From CAZWHE01 sp964633825 (GTDB taxonomy: Bacteria; Planctomycetota; B15-G4; CAYZWU01): a stretch of DNA of 9,416 nucleotides. This document shows, piece after piece, positions 1-8,100 of the stretch. The DNA lies in contig CAZWHE010000155.1 in the NCBI GenBank assembly GCA_964633825.1, positions 1-9,416 of the forward strand, given 5' to 3'. The notes beneath the pieces are model-generated. The model was not told where the DNA came from, did not search any database, and worked only from the letters and a program-made list of their open reading frames with translations. A program made the position numbers and the translations under genes. Within the stretch, counting starts at the first letter, position 1; each line of letters begins with the position of its first letter.

Positions 1-2
1 CC

Positions 3-1217
3 CTGGGAAAAACCTACTGGGGACTCGGCCTCTATAATGCCGCTGAACGGCACCTGAAAGTCGCCCTCGAGATTCACCGCAATCTACTGGGCGAAGACCA
101 TTCGGACACGGCAGAGACAATGAATAATCTCGGCGCCGCATATCTTGGACAGGGCCCTGCCGAAGCGGAGGCGCTCTTTCGCAAATCCCTCGAAGTCATC
201 CGCCGAAAATGGGGAAAGAACCACGAGAAGACGCTCGAGGCGATGAACAACCTGGCCGCTGCTGTCGGTACCCAGGGAAACTTTTCCGAGGCTGAATCGC
301 TCTTTCGGAGTGTTCATGCAGGATTTCGCGAGGTTTCGGGCGAAGGCGACATGACGACTATCCTGTCCCAGGTCCATCTGGCTACAGTGCTCTCAGACCA
401 GGGAAAATTTTCGGAAGCCGAGCTGCTTTTTCGTGAAGCCCTTGAGTCATGTACCCGAACCCTGGGTGAAGAACACCCCGGCACTTTGAGAGCGATTCAG
501 GAGCTGGCGAAGATGCTGTGGAGGACGGGTGATCTGGCCGAAGCGGATCGATTGATACGGAAAGCATACGAGATCCGGTGCACGACCTTGGGTCAAGAGC
601 ATCCCGACACGCTCGATTCCCTCTATTATTACGCGAGCATACTTATCAACGAGGGAAAGCTTTCCGATTCGGAAAAACTGTTTCGGCAAGGACTGGAGAT
701 CAGCAACCGTCTTTACGGGGATGGGGACCCGCGGACTCATCTTTATGTATTCAGCCTGGCCGACGTCCTCCGCCATGAGGGTAAGTATTCCGAAGCCCTT
801 CCCCTCTTTTGGAAGGATCTGGAAATCAAGCGCCGCGAGCTCGGCGAAGACGCCCCATACGTCTTCTCATTGACGAACAATTTGGCTCAATTTCTCTGTG
901 AAATAGGCCGTTTCTCCGAAGCGGGGCCGCTCTTTCGGAAAATCCTGGAAAGAGGCGAGGGGATCCTGGGCAAGGAGCACGAGATCATGAAATTCGCCAG
1001 GGTGAATTACGGTCTCTGTCTGCTTCGACTGGAACGATACGAGGATGCCGAAATCGAGCTCCTTACGGGCTACAAAGAATGCCGAACCAAGCTCGGCAAA
1101 GAGGATTATTTGACACGGCAAGCCCTCACCCTCTTGATCGATCTGTACGAAGGCTGGGGGAAAAATGAGAGGGCCGCTGAGTATCGGGCTCTGCGTGAAG
1201 CCGAATTGGAAAAATAG
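3..1217 (+). CDS. TPR-repeat protein, kinesin-light-chain type (5' end missing)
   Basis: The frame is open from the first bases of the window, so the N-terminus lies upstream; the ATG at 120 is internal, since TPR sequence already runs before it (LGEDHSDTAETMNNLG). The visible 404 residues are almost entirely 42-residue TPR units of the kinesin-light-chain kind, with recurring motifs such as SEAESLFR, LGEEHPGTL and NLAxxL. Such solenoids bind peptides or partner proteins and have no catalytic role themselves. The C-terminal signature (LIDLYEGWGKNERAAEYRAL) resembles the ends of large Ser/Thr kinases carrying TPR tails in Planctomycetota and Acidobacteriota, so a kinase domain upstream is possible, but none is visible here. 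The stop is TAG. A gap of 68 bp with no clear terminator separates it from the selenoprotein gene, so co-transcription is possible. Family assignment is firm; biological role is unknown. Confidence 0.9.
   Translation: MGKTYWGLGLYNAAERHLKVALEIHRNLLGEDHSDTAETMNNLGAAYLGQGPAEAEALFRKSLEVIRRKWGKNHEKTLEAMNNLAAAVGTQGNFSEAESLFRSVHAGFREVSGEGDMTTILSQVHLATVLSDQGKFSEAELLFREALESCTRTLGEEHPGTLRAIQELAKMLWRTGDLAEADRLIRKAYEIRCTTLGQEHPDTLDSLYYYASILINEGKLSDSEKLFRQGLEISNRLYGDGDPRTHLYVFSLADVLRHEGKYSEALPLFWKDLEIKRRELGEDAPYVFSLTNNLAQFLCEIGRFSEAGPLFRKILERGEGILGKEHEIMKFARVNYGLCLLRLERYEDAEIELLTGYKECRTKLGKEDYLTRQALTLLIDLYEGWGKNERAAEYRALREAELEK
159..1166 (+). repeat. Eight in-phase 126-nt coding repeats (TPR units)
   Basis: The codon position matching the Ser/Ala of the S-E-A-x-x-L-F-R motif falls at 159, 285, 411, 537, 663, 789, 915 and 1041, giving seven intervals of exactly 126 nt (42 codons). 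Several units are also similar in DNA, for example TCCGAGGCTGAATCGCTCTT at 285 and TCCGAAGCGGGGCCGCTCTT at 915. A more diverged unit sits before 159, one codon out of register. The array is the TPR solenoid of the first gene and probably grew by tandem duplication. Confidence 0.85.
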
Positions 1218-1275
1218 CTCAAAAACCTGGGCTAATAAAACAAGAAACGATGGCGGTAACACAGACACGAACTGT

Positions 1276-1280
1276 AGGAA
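1276..1280 (+). promoter_or_regulatory. Ribosome binding site deciding the selenoprotein start
   Basis: AGGAA lies 5 nt before the ATG at 1286. The alternative in-frame ATG at 1250 has no comparable site and would put 12 polar residues before the signal peptide, so 1286 is preferred. Confidence 0.6.
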
Positions 1281-1285
1281 TCACC

Positions 1286-2461
1286 ATGAAAAAATCACTG
1301 TTCTGCGTTCTTCTCTTTATCTTCTGCGGCGCCGTAAACGGCGGCACGCCCGGTCCGGACGAGGAGAAAAAGGCCGGCCGGGAGCCCGAGACCGTTTGGA
1401 AATACCTTCAGGCAAAATACGACGCCGACAAGGACGGACGGATCACATACGAGGAATACGGCCGGGGAAGGGAACTTTTCGGCCGGCTCGACCGGGACGA
1501 CGACGAGGCAATAACAGAGAACGATTTCACGCCGAGAGCCCGAAAACGCGCCGGCCGTGCCGCCATGAGAATCCGGATGAGCATCATGACAATCGGCCGA
1601 TACCTTCAGGCCGACGAAAACCGGGAAGATCTGACCCAGGAAGAGCTGATGAAAAGCCTCGCCCTCTACGATCGAAATAAGGATTCAATTGTTTCGCGGG
1701 AAGAATTCGATCGGGAATCCAGAACCCGGGGGGCTGTTCCCAGACCCGACATGAATCGTTACACGAATCTTCTCGAGACAATGGACAAGAATAAGGACGG
1801 CTGTTTGCAGTGCGACGAGGTGGTGACATTCTTTCGCGATCAGGATTCCAACTGCGACGGTGTATGGACCCTTGAAGAAACCAGAACGAGATCCCGCGGC
1901 CGCGGCGGTGCGGCCGGGAGCGATGCGGCTAAGGATGATTCTCCGTCCGCCGTCGGCAAAAGAGCGCCCGATTTCGAGCTCGAAAGCCTCGAAGACGGAA
2001 CGCAGGTCAAGCTGTCGTCCTACGCGGGTCAAAAACCGGTCGCTCTCATATTCGGCAGCTACACATGACCGCCATTTCGATCAGTCGCGGGGCGGCTGAA
2101 AGAGATCTGGAAAGCCCACAACAAGGAAGTCGCATTCTTCATCGTCTACATCAAGGAGGCTCACGCGCTCGACAGCCGGTCGCCCCTCGGCGGTAACGGA
2201 ATGCCTGTTGTCGAAGACCCAGTCACCCTGGCCGAACGCAGGGCGGTCGCGCAAAAGTGCATGGCCGAGATCGCTCTCGGGCCTATCCCGGCTCTCATCG
2301 ATGACATGAACAACTCGGTCAACAAATCGTACGAGGCATGGCCCGACCGGCTCTACCTGATCGGCAAAAACGGAAAGATCGTGTACAAAGGCGGTCCGGG
2401 TCCCTTCGGCTTCAAGCCGGACGAGCTCGAAGGGGCGATCGAAAAAGAAAAGGGGAAATGA
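1286..2461 (+). CDS. Secreted EF-hand / iodothyronine-deiodinase-like selenoprotein (TGA 2066-2068 read as Sec261)
   Basis: Predicted 391-residue exported protein. Residues 1-20 form a signal peptide (MKKSLFCVLLFIFCGAVNGG). Residues 38-200 hold five EF-hand-like Ca2+ loops: 46-57 (DADKDGRITYEE), 69-80, 129-140, 167-178 (DKNKDGCLQCDE) and 187-198; a degenerate sixth may lie at 109-120. A low-complexity R/G/A/D linker follows, then a thioredoxin-fold domain from about 224 (GKRAPDFELESLEDG). The active-site segment is FGSYT-TGA-PPFR. The frame continues past the TGA with features of the iodothyronine deiodinase family: FFIVYIKEAHALD with conserved His293, PALIDDMNNSVNKSYEAWPD, and RLYLIGKNGKIVYKGGPGPF. 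In vertebrate deiodinases this position is Sec (GSCTUPSF in type I). Bacterial relatives are probably thiol/selenol oxidoreductases; thyroid hormone is not an expected substrate. A hairpin after the TGA supports recoding. The alternative is a TGC/TGT-to-TGA nonsense mutation leaving a pseudogene, but the 130 intact codons downstream argue against it. Gene callers would report 1286-2068 and 2201-2461 separately. Confidence 0.85.
2066..2099 (+). promoter_or_regulatory. Sec TGA codon and candidate bacterial SECIS hairpin
   Basis: Right after the in-frame TGA (2066-2068), UCAGUCGC (2081-2088) pairs with GCGGCUGA (2092-2099). This makes an 8-bp stem with one U-G wobble (2085-2095) and a GGG loop (2089-2091). 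Twenty nt separate the TGA from the loop, within the range usual for bacterial SECIS elements, which also favour a small apical loop with a G in its first two positions. An alternative fold pairs CCGCC (2069-2073) with GGCGG (2091-2095) around an inner 3-bp CGA/UCG stem. The element would bind SelB and deliver Sec-tRNA. The structure was read by eye; no energy was computed. Confidence 0.65.
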
Positions 2462-2550
2462 TATCCGACAGTCAACGATCGGGAAAAAGACCGGCGCCGG
2501 GGATGGCTATCGGGCCGTCCGTGCCAACCGGGCCGTATCAAAACAGTGAA

Positions 2551-2555
2551 AGAGG
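2551..2555 (+). promoter_or_regulatory. Ribosome binding site deciding the arsM start
   Basis: AGAGG lies 5 nt before ATG 2561. A GTG at 2546 is in frame and would add MKEAV, but that start would place this purine-rich site inside the coding region, so 2561 is preferred. Confidence 0.5.
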
Positions 2556-2560
2556 CCGTT

Positions 2561-3427
<867 letters not shown>

Positions 3428-3436
3428 ACCAACACC

Positions 3437-5155
3437 TCAGGGCGAACGATTCCCGGCCGGTTCGGCCGAGCGTTTGAAAGCTTCCCTCGCCTCTTCCGGC
3501 CGTCCCGTTCTGTTCAGTATTTCGCCGAGGTTTCTCCAGAGAACGGCGTTGCCCGGAAGCCCTTCGAGCGCCTTTCGGAGGCAGCCTTCGGCTTCTTCCA
3601 GGCGGCCCGTGCTGAAGAGGATCATACCCCGGTCTCCCCACATGACGGGATTATCAGGGTCGATCTTCAGCGCCTCGCCGATCCAATAACCGCCGCGGGT
3701 CGTGTCGTTCTTCTCGACGAGGTAATGAAGCCCCATCTGGTGGATCTGGTGGGCTTTGCACGAGGGATGCAGCTTTGCCGGAAAGGCGAGGAGCGTCAGG
3801 ACGATGCAGGGGGCAAGGATCATCCCGCAGCGCATCAAACCTCCCCGGTCCTTCCGCCTGATCAATGCAACGATCCTGTCGACGGCATAGGCCGCAAAGA
3901 GTACGAGATAGGGGACAAGGGCCACACGATAGCGCGCGCAGATGAAGAACAGGACAGTTCCGCCGAAGTATCCGGCCGCGGCAAGGACCAGCCAGAGCGC
4001 CTTCTTCTCTCTCATGGCCAGGAAGAGACCGAGGAGGCCGAGGCTGCCCACGACAAAGAACGGGATAAATGCATATCCCGGGCTTTTGAGCCGCTCTTTC
4101 AGGAAGGAGTAGTCGAAATTGAGCGGCGTCTCGCGGTTGTTCCAGAAAAGGGCGGCTTTGCGCAGCATGAGGCGGACCCACCCGGGAAAATCTTCGCCGA
4201 TCGCTTTGAAGCCTCGACTAAACCAGTATCGCGAGTGCGTGTCGTTATACTCCCCGCCGCCGGCGGCCTTGGCGAAATCTTCGAGCATCCCTTCCTGGGT
4301 CGTCCTGAAACCTTTCGGCACGTACCACGTGCCCTTTGCTTTCGGGTTGTTGCCGATATAAAAATTGACGCCTCCCGCCGGAGTGACCAGGACGGGCCTT
4401 CCCGTGACGCTCAGGTTGCGGATCGCAAGGGGCGCCGTCATGAGAGCCGCTCCGGCCGCTCCGAAAGCCAGGATCTTGAGCATTGCTTTGCGTTCCCGCC
4501 AGCCCTGCCGCTGTCTCCTGTCGCGGAGCGATGCGCCGAGAAAGCCGAAGACCGGGAGCACGGCGACAACGAGAAAATACTGCGGTCTCGTCAAAAAGAG
4601 CATGCCCAGCAAGATCCCCGATACGATGAAGAGCGCAGGGCTTTGCCTCTTCAGGGCCCATGCCGTCCAGAGGATGAAAAGGGCCGTGAGAAAGGGGATG
4701 AACGCTTCCGACAGGAGAAGCCCCTCGGTGAGGATATAGTGGCCGTAAAAAGCGGTCAGGCCGGCGGCCGCGACACCGGTGAAAGGACTAAATAGAATCC
4801 TTCCCGCAAAATAGATGACGACAACGCCGCCGGCCCCGAGAACGAGCTGGACGAGAATTGCCGAGAACATGTCGCTCCCCGCCAGGGCATAGATCGCGGC
4901 GACGAGATAGCTGTAGAAAGGCGACAGCGTGAAGAGCCGGTCTCCGACTAAAAGATCCCCGCCGGCGATTCTGACAGCCCATTCGTGGAAGATCAATGAA
5001 TCCATCGACTGCAGGACGAGGAGTGCGCGAAGATCGCTTGCCCGAAACTCGAACCAGAAGGCAAGGCGGACAGCCAGGGCGGCCAGAAAGAACACGCTCA
5101 CTATCAGGAAGACAGTGCGCGCCGACAAGCCCGGCACTCCCTTGTTCTCGCTCAT
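3437..5155 (-). CDS. GT-C membrane glycosyltransferase (PMT/ArnT type) with C-terminal TPRs
   Basis: Predicted 572-residue inner-membrane protein. A first transmembrane helix (about 14-36) is followed by a periplasmic loop with an acidic residue, Asp52 in LQSMDSLIFHEWA, in the position of the catalytic Asp of GT-C enzymes. About ten further hydrophobic segments run to about residue 450, including LTRPQYFL and the family-like GGVNFYIGNNPKAKGTWYVP. Members use polyprenyl-phosphate-linked sugars to glycosylate lipids or proteins at the outer face of the membrane; donor and acceptor cannot be told from sequence. From about 474 the tail holds two to three TPR units (IDPDNPVMWGDRGMILFSTG, GLPGNAVLWRNLGEILNRTG), probably for partner binding. 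Its ATG overlaps the stop of the protease gene (TAATG) and there is no strong ribosome binding site, so translation is probably coupled. The stop TGA lies 9 bp from the stop of arsM on the opposite strand. Confidence 0.85.
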   Translation of the reverse strand: MSENKGVPGLSARTVFLIVSVFFLAALAVRLAFWFEFRASDLRALLVLQSMDSLIFHEWAVRIAGGDLLVGDRLFTLSPFYSYLVAAIYALAGSDMFSAILVQLVLGAGGVVVIYFAGRILFSPFTGVAAAGLTAFYGHYILTEGLLLSEAFIPFLTALFILWTAWALKRQSPALFIVSGILLGMLFLTRPQYFLVVAVLPVFGFLGASLRDRRQRQGWRERKAMLKILAFGAAGAALMTAPLAIRNLSVTGRPVLVTPAGGVNFYIGNNPKAKGTWYVPKGFRTTQEGMLEDFAKAAGGGEYNDTHSRYWFSRGFKAIGEDFPGWVRLMLRKAALFWNNRETPLNFDYSFLKERLKSPGYAFIPFFVVGSLGLLGLFLAMREKKALWLVLAAAGYFGGTVLFFICARYRVALVPYLVLFAAYAVDRIVALIRRKDRGGLMRCGMILAPCIVLTLLAFPAKLHPSCKAHQIHQMGLHYLVEKNDTTRGGYWIGEALKIDPDNPVMWGDRGMILFSTGRLEEAEGCLRKALEGLPGNAVLWRNLGEILNRTGRPEEAREAFKRSAEPAGNRSP

Positions 5156-8100
5156 TATTTGTCTTTCTCGGGAAGGCCCATGCCGCTCCGGTCCGGCGGC
5201 GGCGGACGTTTCGGGAGAATATAGGGATATGTCTCGATCTCATCAAGCATATGCTTGATGGCGGCGTCGAGCTGGGGATCGCCCCCGTTTACCATCAGCG
5301 CGGGATCGTCGACAACGGCCATGTCGGGCTCAACGCCATGGCCCTCGACTCCCCACGTCCCGTCCGTTTCATAAAAACCGAAGGTCGGCACGGTGAGCAC
5401 GGCGCCGTCGATCAGCCCCGGGTTGCCCGATAAGCCGACGAGGCCGCCCCAGGTGCGCGTCCCGATCAGCTTGCCGAGCCCGGCGTGCCTGAAGAGCCAG
5501 GGAAAATTATCGCCTCCCGATCCGGCCAGGCCGTTGATCAGCATACATTTCGGACCCTGGTGGGTGTTCTGGGCGGACGACATGTCCTTCGCATCCCGGC
5601 GAGCCCAGAAATTGGTGATGGGGCGGTTCATGGCGCGGATGAAGACTGCCGGATCGTATCCGCCGCTGTTCCAACGCTCGTCCACGATGAGGGCTTTTTT
5701 GTGAACCTGGCCGTAATACTGGCGGAAGAAGTCGTTTCTGCCTCTCCATGCGGTGTCGGGAACGTAGATATAGCCCACCTGTCCGTCCGATTTTTCTTCC
5801 ACATAGGCGCGATTGTTTTCGATCCAGGCGCGGTAACGCAGATTGCGTTCGCTTTTGATCGTTTTGACGACCACATCCCGGGCTTCCTCGTCCGCCTTCG
5901 GCTTCTTGCCCACGGTGATTGTGATCGTCCGCCCCGAAAGCCCAACAAAAGCCGCCCATGGATCTTTATTCGTATTTACGGGTATGCCGTTGACGGCATG
6001 AAGATAATCGCCTTCCTCGACATCGATGCCCGGTTCGCAGAGCGGGGCGCGCGCGTCTATGTCCCATTCGGCGCCCTCGTAAATCTTGGCAATGCGGAAA
6101 GCGCCGCCGTCGAGCTCCCAATCCACGCCGAGCAGGCCGACCGAAACGCGCGGCTGTTCTTCGAGGTCGCCGCCTCCGTAATAAGCATGGCCTACGTTCA
6201 GTTCGGATATCATTTCACCGATGACGTACCCCACATCCTCGCGCGTGACGCAGGCGAGGAGCATCTTGCCGTAGCGTTCGCGCACGGCTTCCCAGTCGAC
6301 TCCGTGCAGGTTGGCCAGATAGAAAAAATCACGCTGCAAACGCCATGACTCGAAGAAGATCTGAGCCCACTCGTCCTGTGGATCGATGTAGGCCGCCATC
6401 CCGATGGTCTGGACTTTCTTGGCGGAGCCCCCGGCGGCCGCTTTCCGGATCGAGGCGCCTTTTCCGCTGGTGACGAGCAGCTTTTTACCGTCCCCCGAGA
6501 TGGCCATCATCGATCCGCTTGCGGAAACGGTCTTTTCCTCCTTTTTCTTGTCCTTCATGTCGAAGAGCTTGATGCCCTCGCCTTGCCGGGAATAGATGAG
6601 CTGGTTCTTGTCGTTCACGGCCAGCAAACCGAAGTTGCCTCTCGGTACGGGAAGCATGACGGCTCGCCGTTCGAAGCCCTCGACATCGATCTCGACCTTT
6701 TCGCGGGCTTTGTCCTTCTTTTCTTTATCATCCTTCGCGTCTTCTTCGTCAATGGATGCCGATATCCGGGAGGCGGTGATGGAAACAGAATCACCGTTCG
6801 CGCTGCCCGTGCCGGTCATGGTCGAGTCTTCGATCGTCAGTTCGAGGAGGACGACAGGACCCTCGGAGAGGGTCAGAGTGAGCGAGAGCGTTTTAGAAGA
6901 TGGATCGTAGGTTCCGCTGATATCACCCGTGTAGGCCACGGACTGCATCGAGCCGGTGACGCTCTTGTCGGCGTGAAGCTTCAGCGTAATCGTGAATGGG
7001 AGCTCGCCTTCCGGCGTCAGCGCCGTGCCTTCCCAGTGGCCGGTCACGTCGTCGGCCGGCGCGTCCTTGGGCTCGGCATCTGAATCCTCTTCGTCGTTCT
7101 CGTCGTCCTCTCCGCTCTCATCGTCCTCGAGCTCCTCCCCGTCGTCCTCCTCCTTATCTTTTTCATTCCACGTTTCTTCGTCGCTTTCTGCCGGCCAGGC
7201 AGCTTCGATCTCTTCGAGGAGGGGGACAGCGACCAGAACCTGGCTCTTGTCGTAGATGAAGTTGTCGTCCATGTCGGAAGAGGAGGGATGGAAGGAGCGG
7301 ATGCTGGCGAAGAAAACATAATCCCCCTTGCGGTCGAACACGGGCGAGAAGTCGGCGAACATGCCGCTCGTCACCTGGTGCTTTTCACCGGTCTCCACGT
7401 TGTAGAAACGGATCGAGGGTGTCGCGTTCTCCTCGTTCGTTCTGGAGTAAACGAGCCACCGGCTGTCGTGGGACCAATTGGGCGATGTCCACCACCCGCC
7501 CCAGGGGTCCCGGTCGATGATCTTTGTCTCACCGCTCTCGATGGTGTGGATATAGATCTGAGCCGCCTTGTCGGTGAAGACGATGTGCTTCGAATCGGGC
7601 GGACAGCTCCGGTTGTAATAGAAGGTGGCGCTTCCCCGTGTGAGCTGTTTCGTTTCGCCCTTGCCGTCCGACTGAGTGATGTAGAGCTCGTATTCGCCCT
7701 CCTCGTCGGAGAAATAAGCGATCCACTGTCCATCGGGGCTCCAGATCGGGTCGCGCTCGGCGACACCGCTCGTTCGTGTCAGATTGCGCGGAGAGCCGTG
7801 CTCGGCGGGCAGTGTCCAGATATCGCCCCGCGCCTGCACAACGGCGCGCTTTCCCGTCGATGAAATATCCCAGGCCTGAATGTAATCCGATGCATCCACT
7901 TTTTGAGTCCGCATCGTGGGGCGGGCGCCCGGTATGGAGACCTTCACTTCTCGGTGCTCGCCGCTCGCCAGATCGACGAGGTATAAGCCCGGACCGTTTT
8001 GAAGAACGATCTCGCCCCGGCCCCTCTCGCCGGGCCCGATGGACGGCCACTTCACATCGTAGCTCTCGAAGAACGTGACCTGCTCGTGTGTTTTTTTTGC

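Noticed and set aside
1286..2068. EF-hand gene ending normally at TGA 2066-2068, or a frameshifted pseudogene
   Set aside because: No frameshift is needed: the domain continues in the same frame, and the TGA falls on the family's Sec/Cys site. A nonsense mutation at exactly that codon is possible but less likely.
2201..2461. Separate small gene starting at ATG 2201
   Set aside because: It is in the same frame as the upstream EF-hand gene, starts in the middle of the deiodinase-like domain, and has no ribosome binding site. It is the C-terminal part of the selenoprotein.
3454..3468. Hairpin CGGCCG-GTT-CGGCCG near the convergent gene ends as a terminator
   Set aside because: The 6-bp GC stem is real but has no T-run on either side and lies inside the glycosyltransferase coding sequence.
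3725..4795. 356-codon open frame on the plus strand
   Set aside because: It is antisense to the glycosyltransferase, has a charged low-complexity composition typical of a shadow frame in GC-rich DNA, and shows no recognisable domain.
5485..6348. 287-codon open frame on the plus strand
   Set aside because: It is antisense to the catalytic part of the tricorn protease, whose motifs on the minus strand are unmistakable.
6992..7255. Ser-rich plus-strand open frame
   Set aside because: It is the complement of the Asp/Glu-rich codons of the protease linker, an effect of composition only.
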